Shown: piece by piece, positions 13,202 to 21,790 of the stretch
How positions within the stretch are numbered: position 1 is the stretch's first letter
How the letters are laid out: every line of letters starts with the position of its first letter
DNA from: Nocardioides seonyuensis
Lineage (GTDB): Bacteria; Actinomycetota; Actinomycetes; Propionibacteriales; Nocardioidaceae
DNA: 64,000 bases
Assembly (NCBI RefSeq): GCF_004683965.1
Contig: NZ_CP038436.1
Location: forward strand, 1,860,001 to 1,924,000
Reading direction: 5' to 3'
Notes under the pieces: generated by a model
The model's input: the letters and a program-made list of their open reading frames with translations, nothing else
Told to the model about the DNA's origin: nothing
Database searches by the model: none
Position numbers and translations under genes: made by a program

Positions 13202-13948
13202 ATGAGAAGGGTTCTGCTGTGCGGCGCCGTCGTGCTCTCGATGGGCGTCCTTGGGGGATGTGGACACGCCGAGCCCGCCGTGCGGAACGTGGACCCCCAG
13301 GTCATGAGTGACGTGGTCGACGCGACTTTCATGGTGCCCGGACCAGGTGTGCGCAGAGGGATGCGGGTTCGTGAGTTCAGCCGAGGCGTGGCGATTCGCG
13401 AGTGCGGCGGCGATCCGCTGCCTGTCGACAGCACGCAGAACCGGCACGATCAGTCCCACTTCCCGGATCTCAACCTGATTCGCGAGCGTGGGTTCGCTGA
13501 GCCACGGGCCACGGAGAGCGAAGACCGCGTCCTCGACACCCTGGATCCATCCTGTCCCGATCTGGCCCCTGACTGGCGCTCGCAGGGGGACTGGCTCGCA
13601 CTGGGTGAGACGTGGAACGACGTGGTCATGGCAGTGGACCAGGACCCGCGGATGGACTCCCTGCGGCAGCCCGTGGCTGAGTGCCTCATCGGCAGCACGG
13701 GGCGAGACGTGGACCCTGTCGACCCGATCAACAGCTTCTTGCGGGGGGTGGACGTCGACACGCTCGCGAAGAGGACTTCCAGTTCGCAGATCGAGCAGTG
13801 GGCCGACGCCTATGCAGACTGCGCGGACGAGTACTTCCGCGAGTTCGGGCGACTCCTGCTGGAGGTTCGCCCGGCCTTGGTGGAGAAGCATCGTGAGGTG
13901 ATCGAGGCGTATGCCGCCGAACTGGTCGGGGCGGGTTATGTCCCGTGA
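13202..13948 (+). CDS. Lipoprotein of unknown function in the export operon
   Basis: 248 aa. The signal ends in a lipobox, LGGC, with Cys20 as the lipidated residue. The mature part has four further Cys (AIRECGG, LDPSCPDL, VAECLIG, YADCADEY), possibly two disulfides, and an acidic helical C-terminal half. No known domain was recognised. A ggggg run precedes the ATG. It starts 79 bp after the small secreted protein and overlaps the adaptor gene by 11 bp, so it belongs to the same operon. It could be an immunity or substrate-receptor component; that is inferred from position only. Confidence 0.7.
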   Translation: MRRVLLCGAVVLSMGVLGGCGHAEPAVRNVDPQVMSDVVDATFMVPGPGVRRGMRVREFSRGVAIRECGGDPLPVDSTQNRHDQSHFPDLNLIRERGFAEPRATESEDRVLDTLDPSCPDLAPDWRSQGDWLALGETWNDVVMAVDQDPRMDSLRQPVAECLIGSTGRDVDPVDPINSFLRGVDVDTLAKRTSSSQIEQWADAYADCADEYFREFGRLLLEVRPALVEKHREVIEAYAAELVGAGYVP

Positions 13949-14993
13949 CCATGGCTCGCACGGACCGGGTCACTTCACCAACTTCCTCGGCGGGGTCATC
14001 GTGGCGTCGGCCATCTGGTTGGGCTTCGTCGCAATTACGGTGATGTCGCCCGATGATGCACGCGCACGCCGTGAGTCTCCGACCCTTCCTCCGCCCACGG
14101 TGGCGATCGAACGCGGTGTGTTGCGTCAGACTGCGTGGTACGCCTGCCAACGCGACAGAACGACGCTGGGGGTCGACGCTCCTACACCGCCGAGCGGATT
14201 CCGACCGGTCGTCACCCGCGTGGTGCCTGCGGGGCAGGCCGTGCGAACCGGGACGCGGCTCGCGTCCGTCGCGGGCGTCCCGCTCATCGCCGTGGTGACG
14301 AATGCTCCGTTCTACAGGCCGCTGGCGGCAGGAGACCGGGGCCCCGACGTGACGCGGCTCGAGAGGGCACTGCTGCGAGCCGGTGTCATCTCCGAGGCTG
14401 ACGGCATCGTCGACTCCGGGACGTTGGAGGCGTGGCGTGAGCAGTTCAACCCTCTTGGTCCAGCGGGCGTGATACCGCTGACCTCGCTCGTCGCCGTACC
14501 GAGCGGCGCTGTGGTGGACAGTGTCGCCGTTACCCGTGGGAGCGTTGCCCGACCCGGCACAGAGCTGATGCAGGTGGGCACCCGTTCGACCCGGTTCACC
14601 TGCCAGGTCCCGGACTCGTCGGGGGAGCTGGCTCGTGGGTCGCTGGACTTCGAGGTCGACGGGCGCAGAGTGGACGTGACCCGCGTCGTCGTCGTGCCGC
14701 GTGGGCGCGGCGCGCCGGGCTACGTCACTGTGTCACCTGCCCGCCGCGTCACGGGTGGCGATGCTCGGCTGGGCGTCGTGGCTGCCTCCAGCGAGGGGGA
14801 GGTGTTGCACGCGCCGGCGTCCGTCCTCAAGGCGGACAGCAGCGGACGGCAGGTCGTGTTGGTGGTGGAGGATGGAGAGACCCACGAGGTCCCGGTATCG
14901 GTCGGGATCACCGCTGCCGGTCACGTCGAGCTGTCGGGTCGAGGACTGGGCGTCGGCCAGGAGCTGGTCCTGTTGGACCCGAGGCGCCCGTGA
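13938..14993 (+). CDS. Periplasm-facing ABC adaptor (HlyD/MacA-like) with peptidoglycan-binding domain
   Basis: 351 aa from ATG 13938. One N-terminal membrane helix (FLGGVIVASAIWLGFVAITVM, residues 17-37) is followed by a beta/lipoyl-like region. A PG_binding_1-type segment lies near residues 130-165 (LAAGDRGPDVTRLERALLRAG, then DGIVDSGTLEAWREQF). The C-terminal barrel contains VTRGSVARPGTELMQVG and APASVLKADSSGRQVVLVVEDG, typical of membrane-fusion proteins. In Actinobacteria such adaptors accompany MacB-like transporters and may link them to the wall. It overlaps the lipoprotein gene by 11 bp and the ATPase gene by 4 bp. Confidence 0.8.
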   Translation: MSRDHGSHGPGHFTNFLGGVIVASAIWLGFVAITVMSPDDARARRESPTLPPPTVAIERGVLRQTAWYACQRDRTTLGVDAPTPPSGFRPVVTRVVPAGQAVRTGTRLASVAGVPLIAVVTNAPFYRPLAAGDRGPDVTRLERALLRAGVISEADGIVDSGTLEAWREQFNPLGPAGVIPLTSLVAVPSGAVVDSVAVTRGSVARPGTELMQVGTRSTRFTCQVPDSSGELARGSLDFEVDGRRVDVTRVVVVPRGRGAPGYVTVSPARRVTGGDARLGVVAASSEGEVLHAPASVLKADSSGRQVVLVVEDGETHEVPVSVGITAAGHVELSGRGLGVGQELVLLDPRRP

Positions 14994-15658
14994 GCATTCC
15001 GCTCATCGAGCTGAGGGGGGTCGGTCTCCAGGTCGCACGTCCCGTCCTGACCCGCATCCTGCACCCGCTCGATCTCGACGTGAAGGCCGGCAGCTCCACG
15101 GTCGTCATGGGCCCATCAGGTGCAGGAAAGTCGACGCTGGCCTCGATCATCGGAGCCCTGCAGATGCCCTCGGAAGGTTCGTACCGTTTCGCAGGCGAGC
15201 AGGTCGTAGGTCGGTCGCGACGAGCCTTGGCAGCTTTCCGATCGCTCCACCTCGGGTTCGTGTTCCAGAACTCACACCTCATCGACGAGCGTTCGGCCAT
15301 CGCCAACGTGGAGCTGGGGCTCACCGACATGCGCACTCCGCCGCACGCGCGCAGGGAGCGTGCACGTGAGGTGTTGACGCTCGTGGGTCTGGAGGAGCTG
15401 CAAGATCGGCGTGCTGCGAACCTTTCAGGCGGTGAGCGGCACAGAGTTGCCATAGCGCGCGCTCTCGCCAAGCGCCCGAGCGTCGTGATCGCGGACGAGC
15501 CCACTGCGGCGTTGGACCAGGCGACCGGACAGGCGATCCTCGACCTGCTGGCGAGGGTGACGGACGAGGGGGCGACGCTCATCGTCGTCACCCACGACAC
15601 CAGAGCAACCGCGATGGCTGACGATGTCGTCTCGATCATCGACGGGCGTCGTGCATGA
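14990..15658 (+). CDS. ABC transporter ATPase, MacB/LolD type
   Basis: 222 aa, GTG start overlapping the adaptor stop (GTGA). It has Walker A MGPSGAGKST, a Q-loop at FVFQNSHLI, the signature LSGGERHRVAIARAL, Walker B VVIADEPTAALD and the switch His in IVVTHD. The size and the partner permease place it in the LolD/MacB/FtsE group that energises mechanotransmission rather than channel transport. The ATGA overlap with the permease shows an obligate pair. Confidence 0.92.
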   Translation: MSIPLIELRGVGLQVARPVLTRILHPLDLDVKAGSSTVVMGPSGAGKSTLASIIGALQMPSEGSYRFAGEQVVGRSRRALAAFRSLHLGFVFQNSHLIDERSAIANVELGLTDMRTPPHARRERAREVLTLVGLEELQDRRAANLSGGERHRVAIARALAKRPSVVIADEPTAALDQATGQAILDLLARVTDEGATLIVVTHDTRATAMADDVVSIIDGRRA

Positions 15659-16875
15659 AACAGTGGTTCGAGCCGGGCGTCGGGGTCGCGCGACACCTGT
15701 TCCGGGCCGGCAGGCTGTTGGGCGGTGATGCAGCGTCTTCGCTGCTGGGCCGCCCGTGGCACGCGATCAGCATGATGTCAGGGATCCTCCTGGGAGTCGC
15801 GAGCGCACTTGCGGCCCTCACCATCGCCGACACCCAACAGGCCCAGATCGACCTCCGGTTCGACCTGCAGCGCTCGGCCCATGCCGTGGTGCAGGCAGAA
15901 GCCCCGGTTGTCGAAGGCTTCCCTTCGGCGCAGGTGGCTCTGGTCGACCGGCTGGAGCCGGTGCGAAGCGTCGGAGAGTTCTCGACGTGGGACCCTTCTG
16001 CGCGGGTCACCAGGTCGGCGGGCGACGTGGCGGTGGCGGCGCCCCTGCTCGTGGCTGACCCAGGTGGGATCGCAGCATCGGGCACCCGAGTGGTCGCCGG
16101 TGCGGCCCCCGAGGTGCTGGCCCTGGCGCCGAGCTCCCGTCTGGCCTGGGTGGGGGCAGGGCTGGCCGGCGAGCTGGGCCTCTCGCCGGATGGGTCGGGC
16201 GTGGGGGACGCCCATGTAGTGGTCGGCGGCGTCAGCCTGAGCGTGGCGGGGATCGTCGAGAACTCCGCGGGCTTCGACTATGCAGAGCAGGGTGTGCTGA
16301 TCAGTCGCCACGTGGCGGTCGACTCGTTCGGAGCCGGCGCGGCCAACGTCCGTCTGGTGGCACACGTCCGCCCGGGATCAGCCCGAGCCGTGGCGGAGTA
16401 CGCCACCGGGGCGGTGGACCCCATGGGCGAGCTGGCGCTCAGGGACGTGACCCCCGCGGACGGGGAGCGGCTGGTGAGCTCCGTGGGCGGCGACCTGCGA
16501 CTGGTGGGCGCCGCACTCGGTGCATTCGTAGGCCTTGTCGGCATGATCGCCATCGCCAACACGCTGATGATGTCGGTCCACCACCGCCTCCGGGAGCTCG
16601 GACTGCGGTCGGCCATGGGATGGGGCCGCTCCCGCATCGCGTTGCTGGTCCTGACCGAATCGGCTGTGGCGGGCTTGGTCGCCGGTGTCCTGGGGAGCGC
16701 ACTCGGTGTTGCGTCTGCTGCTGCCTGGTGCGGCGTCCACGGCTGGACGCTGGTCATGTGGCCAGCGTTGCCGTGGGTCATGACGTTCCTCGGGGTGGTT
16801 GCCAGCCTGGCCGGCGCGATCGTCCCGGCGATGAGGGCGGCCTCGATCACGCCGCTCGAGGCCATGCGTTCCTGA
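15655..16875 (+). CDS. MacB/FtsX-type ABC permease
   Basis: 406 aa. One helix is near the N-terminus (MMSGILLGVASALAALTIA), followed by a large exported domain of about 220 residues. Three more helices (AALGAFVGLVGMIAIANTL; LLVLTESAVAGLVAGVLGSAL; VMTFLGVVASLAGAIVPAM) carry the FtsX-like loop RELGLRSAMGWGRSRI and end with the hallmark AASITPLEAMRS. This is the 4-helix MacB topology. It is the last gene of the operon; the next gene, 31 bp on, appears to have its own leaderless promoter. Confidence 0.9.
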   Translation: MKQWFEPGVGVARHLFRAGRLLGGDAASSLLGRPWHAISMMSGILLGVASALAALTIADTQQAQIDLRFDLQRSAHAVVQAEAPVVEGFPSAQVALVDRLEPVRSVGEFSTWDPSARVTRSAGDVAVAAPLLVADPGGIAASGTRVVAGAAPEVLALAPSSRLAWVGAGLAGELGLSPDGSGVGDAHVVVGGVSLSVAGIVENSAGFDYAEQGVLISRHVAVDSFGAGAANVRLVAHVRPGSARAVAEYATGAVDPMGELALRDVTPADGERLVSSVGGDLRLVGAALGAFVGLVGMIAIANTLMMSVHHRLRELGLRSAMGWGRSRIALLVLTESAVAGLVAGVLGSALGVASAAAWCGVHGWTLVMWPALPWVMTFLGVVASLAGAIVPAMRAASITPLEAMRS

Positions 16876-16894
16876 ACCCACATCCAGGGATCGG

Positions 16895-16900
16895 TAGTTT
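16895..16900 (+). promoter_or_regulatory. -10 box of the enoyl-CoA hydratase gene
   Basis: TAGTTT ends 6 bases before the ATG at 16907, consistent with a leaderless message. This favours ATG 16907 over the GTG at 16901. Confidence 0.4.
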
Positions 16901-16906
16901 GTGCGC

Positions 16907-17665
16907 ATGTCTGACCAGCCCGCGGAGCTCGTGACCTACGACGTCGCCGACGCGATCGCCACCATCACCCTCGACAGCCCCCACAACCGCAACGCCCTGA
17001 GCCGGCAGCTGGTGACCGAGCTCTTCGGCCACCTCGAGGCGGCTGCGGGCGACGACGCCGTCAGGGTCGTGCTGATCCAGAGCTCGGGCAAGGTGTTCTG
17101 CTCCGGCGCCGACCTCAGCGAGGCGAGCGCCGAGGGCATGGAGGCCGGGACGCGGGCCATCGTCGACCTGCAGCGGCTCATCGCCTCCATGGACAAGCCC
17201 GTCGTCACCAAGAACCTCGGCGCGGTCCGGGCCGGCGGCATCGGGATCATCGCCGCCGCCGACGTCGCGATCAGTGCCGAGGGCGCGACCTTCGCCCTCA
17301 CCGAGGTGAAGCTCGGCCTGGCAGCCGCCATCATCAGCCTCACCGTCCACCACCGGATGAACCCGCGGGCCGCGGCCCTCACCACGCTGGGCGGCGAGGT
17401 CTTCACCGGCGCCCAGGCGGCGTCGTACGGACTGGTCACGCTGGCGGTGCCCGCCGAGGAGCTGGACGCCAAGGTGACCGAGGTCTGCGCCAGCCTCGCG
17501 ACCGGGGCTCCGCAGGGCCTGCGCGAGTCCAAGCGCATCCTCAACCGCGACCTCCTCGCCCGCATCGACGCCCTCGGCGAGGAGATGGCCACGACGAGCA
17601 CGCGGCTGTTCGCGTCCGACGAGGCGCGCGAGGCGATGACGGCGTTCCTCACTCGCGGCAAGTAG
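16907..17665 (+). CDS. Enoyl-CoA hydratase/isomerase family protein
   Basis: 252 aa. It has the crotonase fold motifs: SPHNRNALS, VVLIQSSGKVFCSGADLSE (first oxyanion-hole segment), NLGAVRAGGIGIIAAADVAIS (second oxyanion segment) and ATFALTEVKLGLAAA, carrying one of the usual acidic residues. Family members hydrate or isomerise enoyl-CoA in fatty-acid or amino-acid breakdown; the exact substrate is not visible. It stands alone, followed by helD. Confidence 0.88.
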   Translation: MSDQPAELVTYDVADAIATITLDSPHNRNALSRQLVTELFGHLEAAAGDDAVRVVLIQSSGKVFCSGADLSEASAEGMEAGTRAIVDLQRLIASMDKPVVTKNLGAVRAGGIGIIAAADVAISAEGATFALTEVKLGLAAAIISLTVHHRMNPRAAALTTLGGEVFTGAQAASYGLVTLAVPAEELDAKVTEVCASLATGAPQGLRESKRILNRDLLARIDALGEEMATTSTRLFASDEAREAMTAFLTRGK

Positions 17666-17712
17666 CCCCCGGTAGAGTTCCTCTCTTGCCGTCCGGGGGA
17701 TGAGGAGAAGGT

Positions 17713-19896
17713 GTGAGCGAGGAGCTCGAGGCTCGCGAGATCGCGGCCGAGCAGGCCTATGTCGACGAGGTCTACGTCCAGATGGAGGCCTCGGCGCGCA
17801 ACGCACGGGCGTTGGCGAAGGAGGGCCACAGTCGAGGCAGGCTGGGCCACGAGGGCGGCCTCGTCGAGCGCGACGCCATGGTCTACCAGGCTGCCAAGCG
17901 CCTCGCCCAGCTCGACGCCGCCCACGAGGGCCTCGTCTTCGGGCGGCTCGACCTTGCTCCCGACCTCGACCCGCAGCCGCGCTACATCGGCCGCATCGGC
18001 GTCCGCAACGCCGAGCACGACGTCCTCCTGATCGACTGGCGCGCGCCGGCTGCCGGCATGTTCTACCAGGCGACCGCGGCCGAGCCGCAGGGCGTCGTAC
18101 GACGTCGCGTGCTGCGCGCCGAGCACCGCACCGTCGTCGGTGTCGAGGACGAGCTGCTCGACGACTCCGCGGAGACCGACCTGCCGATCATCGGCGAGGG
18201 CGCCCTGATGGCCCAGCTCTCCCGGGCGCGCGACCGCTCCATGCACTCGATCGTGGCCACGATCCAGGCCGAGCAGGACAAGGCGATCCGTGCGCCCGGC
18301 AAGGGAGTCGTCACCATCTCCGGCGGGCCAGGCACCGGCAAGACCGTCGTGGCCCTGCACCGGGCGGCGTTCCTGCTCTACTCCGACCGTCGTCGCTACG
18401 AGTCCGGCGGAGTCCTCGTCGTCGGTCCGAGCGGCGTGTTCATGCGCTACATCGAGCGGGTGCTGCCCAGCCTCGGCGAGACCGCGGTGGCGCTGCGCTC
18501 CCTCGGCGAGGTCGTCAACGGCGTACGTGCCACCCGCCACGACGAGCCGGCCGTCGCCGACGTCAAGGGCGCCGCCCGGATGGCCGAGGTGCTGCGCCGC
18601 ACCGCACGGCAGCAGGCGCCGGGCAGCCCCACCAGCTTCCGGATCTTCTGGCGCGACGACACGCTGGTGCTCGACCCCCAGCTCCTCGGCCGGCTGCGTC
18701 GCCAGCTGATGTCGCAGGGGCGTCGCAACCGCCAGCTGCCGCGCATCGCCCGCACGCTCCTGGACGCCATGTGGCGCCAGGTCCGGGGGGAGCGCGGCCG
18801 TGAGCGCGGCCGCGAGGCCTTCGACGAGGAGATGCTGTCCCACGAGGGGTTCCTCGACTTCGCGGCCACGTGGTGGCCGCCCCTGGACGCCGCCACCGTC
18901 CTCGGCTGGCTCCGGGACCCCGAGTTCCTTCAGCGTGTCGCCGAGGGTGTGCTCACCCAGGAGGAGCAGGTCCTCCTCACCAAGTCGTGGGCGGCCGACG
19001 CCGCACTGAGCATCGAGGACGTGCCGCTGCTCGACGAGCTGCGCTACGCCCTGGGCGACGTCCCGCGGCGCACCGACGACGAGCGCGACCTCGACGAGAC
19101 CGGGCTCCTCGAGGGGGGCGTCGACCTGCAGGAGCTGTCGACCGCCGCAGACCGCGAGTTCGCCTCGGGACCCGGTTGGGCGCCGCCGACCCACCGCCTC
19201 GAGGACGACACCTACGCCCACGTCCTCATCGACGAGGCCCAGGACCTCACCCCCATGCAGTGGCGCATGGTCGGTCGACGAGGGCGCACCGCCAGCTGGA
19301 CGATCGTGGGAGACCCGGCGCAGTCGTCCTGGCCGGTGCCCGCCGAGGCGGCCGCCGCACGCGCCGAGGCGCTCGAGGGCAAGCCGCTCCACGAGTTCCA
19401 CCTCTCGACCAACTACCGCAACTCCGCCGAGATCTACTCCTTCGCCGCCGACTACGCCCGCCGGGTCGGCCTCGACGCCGACCTGCCCGACGCCGTACGA
19501 CGCACCGGTGAGGAGCCCCGCGTCGTGGCGCCCGTCGACGACGACGCCCTCGAGGCCGCCACCCGTGAGGCAGTCAACGAGATCGCCGAGCGCGTCGCCG
19601 GCACCGTCGGCATCGTCGTGCCCGCGGCCCGGCGCTCCGAGGTCAACGCCTGGCTGGCGTCGTGGCCGGAGCGGGCAGATGACTCCGCAGGGGCCCGCGC
19701 GGCCATCGACTCGACCAAGGCGCCCAGCGGCGAGGACCGGGTCGTCGTGCTGACCGGGCTCGACACCAAGGGCCTGGAGTTCGACGGCATCGTCGTGGTG
19801 CGCCCCCACGAGATCGAGGACGAGTCGGCCACCGGGCGGGCCACGCTCTACGTCGTGCTGACCCGGGCGACGCAGCTCTTGACCACAGTGGGCTGA
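17713..19896 (+). CDS. helD: HelD-type UvrD-like helicase (RNA polymerase recycling factor)
   Basis: 727 aa, GTG start preceded by gaggagaagg. The N-terminal 200 residues contain a coiled-coil arm (MSEELEAREIAAEQAYVDEV) and the HelD-specific ARDRSMHSIVATIQAEQDKAIR stretch before the P-loop GGPGTGKT (near residue 205). Superfamily-1 motifs follow: VLIDEAQDLTPMQW near residue 505, IVGDPAQSSW, LSTNYRNSAEI and VVLTGLDTKGLEFDGIV. HelD removes stalled RNA polymerase from DNA and in Actinobacteria can affect rifampicin tolerance. An UvrD-type DNA helicase is the alternative, but the arm and size favour HelD. Confidence 0.85.
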   Translation: MSEELEAREIAAEQAYVDEVYVQMEASARNARALAKEGHSRGRLGHEGGLVERDAMVYQAAKRLAQLDAAHEGLVFGRLDLAPDLDPQPRYIGRIGVRNAEHDVLLIDWRAPAAGMFYQATAAEPQGVVRRRVLRAEHRTVVGVEDELLDDSAETDLPIIGEGALMAQLSRARDRSMHSIVATIQAEQDKAIRAPGKGVVTISGGPGTGKTVVALHRAAFLLYSDRRRYESGGVLVVGPSGVFMRYIERVLPSLGETAVALRSLGEVVNGVRATRHDEPAVADVKGAARMAEVLRRTARQQAPGSPTSFRIFWRDDTLVLDPQLLGRLRRQLMSQGRRNRQLPRIARTLLDAMWRQVRGERGRERGREAFDEEMLSHEGFLDFAATWWPPLDAATVLGWLRDPEFLQRVAEGVLTQEEQVLLTKSWAADAALSIEDVPLLDELRYALGDVPRRTDDERDLDETGLLEGGVDLQELSTAADREFASGPGWAPPTHRLEDDTYAHVLIDEAQDLTPMQWRMVGRRGRTASWTIVGDPAQSSWPVPAEAAAARAEALEGKPLHEFHLSTNYRNSAEIYSFAADYARRVGLDADLPDAVRRTGEEPRVVAPVDDDALEAATREAVNEIAERVAGTVGIVVPAARRSEVNAWLASWPERADDSAGARAAIDSTKAPSGEDRVVVLTGLDTKGLEFDGIVVVRPHEIEDESATGRATLYVVLTRATQLLTTVG

Positions 19897-19897
19897 C

Positions 19898-21688
19898 ATG
19901 ACGGGGGCTGTCGACCACCGCCCCGGCAAGACATGGTGGGCTGCCGTCGTCAGCGTGTTCGTGGTCCAGGCCGCCACCGTCGTGGTGCTGACGTCGCGGA
20001 ACTACTTCTTCATGGAGGACTTCAGGTTCCTGGTCCAGCTGCGCGAGGGCCCCATCGACGCCGAGCTGCTGGGCTACGACGTCTTCGGCCACTTCGTGCC
20101 CGGGCTGGCCCTGGGGAACCACCTCTTCGCGCAGGCGTTCGGGGCGAGCTGGACCGCGGCATCCGTCGTCATCCTCGCCTTCCAGCTGGGTGGGTCCGTG
20201 GCCTTCCTGCGCCTCCTGATCGCCCTGCACGGGAGGACCTGGTGGCTCCCGGGCGCGCTGGCGGCGTTCGCCCTCTCGGTCGTCATGCTCTACAGCTCCG
20301 TGTGGTGGGCCGCGACCTGGACCATGGGGGCGACCACGGTGTGCGCCGTCTCGGCCTTCGGTTGTGCCCAGCGCTACTTCAACACCCGGCGACGGCGCCA
20401 TCTCCTGTCGCTCGCGGTCATGGCGGCCCTGTCCTTCAGCTTCTTCGAGAAGTCGGTCGTGCTGTGCGTCTACGTCGGCCTCTTCGCCCTGGTCGTGGGC
20501 AAGCTCGATGAGCGCGAGTCCTGGCGGCAGCGGTTGCGGGGCGCCCTGGCTGTGTGGCCGGTCTGGCTGACCCTGGGGACGCTCGCCTCGATCGACCTCG
20601 CGCTCTACTTTGCGGGCGGGCACCACGAGAACCTCAGCGAGCCGCCGCCCCTGGCGCTCACGGGGGAGTACCTCCTGCGGGCCCTGCCGGAAGGCTCCTT
20701 CACCACCGTGCTCGGGGTCGTGCACCCGAGCGTCGGTCCGCCCGGGCCCCAGTGGCTGGTGCCCGCGACGACGACCACGCTCTTCGTCCTGATCATGGCG
20801 TGGACGTCCTGGCGCTCGAGGCTGGCTGCTCGCGCCTGGCTGTGGTTCCTGGCCTGCGCCCTGGTCAGCGTCGGCTTCGTGGCACTGGGGCGACTGGGAA
20901 CCCTCGGTGTCGACATGACCGCCCAGATGCTTCGCTACCAGGTCGAGACCAACTACCTCGTGCTGGTGGCCCTCACCATCGCGGTGCCGGCCGCGCTCCA
21001 CACGCTCGCCCACGGTGCGCGGGCTCGCCTGTGGCACCTCCGGGGGGTGATCGCGGTGGGGGTGGTGATCGCGCTCGTTCCCGGATGGATCGCGTCCGTG
21101 AGGGTCATCTCCGAGACGGGGCCGGGCCGCACGGCAGACGAGTACTTCGCGGCACTGAGGACAGGCGGCCCGCCCCCCGGGCCGTTCCTCGAGTACCCGG
21201 TGCCGGCCTGGATCGTTCCGGCGTTCCAGTACCCGTGGAACATGTCGAGCGTCATCTTCCCGCTGGTCAACCCTCGGGCCGAGACGACGACTGATCCACG
21301 TGGCTCCTACGTCGTCACGTACGACGGCACCGTCCGAGAGGTCGCTCTCGACTACCTCTACGGCCCTGCGAAGACGGCTTGGTGCGGGGGCCCCGAGCCG
21401 GCTGCGATCACCCTGGTCACCGGGATGCAGAGCCCTCGTCAACCTGACTGGGACCCCTTGCTCGTCGTCGTCGACCACGTGGCCGAGGGGAGGGCCACCG
21501 TGTCCTTCACCGGCAAGGACGAGAACGGAACCCCCACGAGCGCTGCTGGGATGCTCGGCTCCGTCTTCGTCGTCGAGGGCCGGGGTCGTCTGGCGTTCCC
21601 CACCACCGTCGCGCTGAGCGAGGTCGTCCTCTTCGTCGAGGGCGTTCGGGTGTGCATCGAGCGGTTCGGCATTGCGGTGGCACGGTGA
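19898..21688 (+). CDS. Multispan membrane protein (GT-C-like), first of two tandem paralogues
   Basis: 596 aa with about 10-11 membrane helices, from TWWAAVVSVFVVQAATVVVL onward. An acidic motif sits after the first helix (FMEDFRF), the position where GT-C glycosyltransferases carry a catalytic Asp/Glu. A C-terminal exported beta domain of about 160 residues follows (VVVDHVAEGRATVSFTG; FPTTVALSEVVLFVEG). A lipid-linked-sugar transferase or polysaccharide role is inferred from fold and location. It begins 1 bp after the helD stop with no clear ribosome binding site. It is a close paralogue of the next gene, with which it shares a 140-bp identical block. Confidence 0.7.
   Translation: MTGAVDHRPGKTWWAAVVSVFVVQAATVVVLTSRNYFFMEDFRFLVQLREGPIDAELLGYDVFGHFVPGLALGNHLFAQAFGASWTAASVVILAFQLGGSVAFLRLLIALHGRTWWLPGALAAFALSVVMLYSSVWWAATWTMGATTVCAVSAFGCAQRYFNTRRRRHLLSLAVMAALSFSFFEKSVVLCVYVGLFALVVGKLDERESWRQRLRGALAVWPVWLTLGTLASIDLALYFAGGHHENLSEPPPLALTGEYLLRALPEGSFTTVLGVVHPSVGPPGPQWLVPATTTTLFVLIMAWTSWRSRLAARAWLWFLACALVSVGFVALGRLGTLGVDMTAQMLRYQVETNYLVLVALTIAVPAALHTLAHGARARLWHLRGVIAVGVVIALVPGWIASVRVISETGPGRTADEYFAALRTGGPPPGPFLEYPVPAWIVPAFQYPWNMSSVIFPLVNPRAETTTDPRGSYVVTYDGTVREVALDYLYGPAKTAWCGGPEPAAITLVTGMQSPRQPDWDPLLVVVDHVAEGRATVSFTGKDENGTPTSAAGMLGSVFVVEGRGRLAFPTTVALSEVVLFVEGVRVCIERFGIAVAR
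20324..20463 (+). repeat. 140-bp block identical to 22256-22395
   Basis: The DNA from atgggggcgacc to gtcgtgct in the first paralogue is identical, base for base, to the second copy. The flanks differ at many codon positions. It covers the segment around FGCAQRYFNTRRRRHLLSLA. Confidence 0.9.
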
Positions 21689-21694
21689 CGACAC

Positions 21695-21718
21695 CGTCAG
21701 GGTGAGCAGGCCCTGACG
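21695..21718. terminator. Hairpin after the first paralogue
   Basis: CGTCAGGG (21695-21702) pairs fully with CCCTGACG (21711-21718) around an 8-base loop, 7 bp past the stop of the gene ending at 21688. No T-run follows, so termination may be partial. Confidence 0.5.
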
Positions 21719-21790
21719 AGCGAGCCCCGGGCAGTGGGTCCCTACACTTCGCAGCCGGAGGCACGAGTGCCTGAGGAGGTCCGAAGCCGA

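Noticed and set aside
17666..17699. CCCCCGG/CCGGGGG hairpin between the enoyl-CoA hydratase and helD as a terminator
   Set aside because: The stem is 7 bp with a 20-base loop and no T-run; too weak to call in DNA this rich in G+C.
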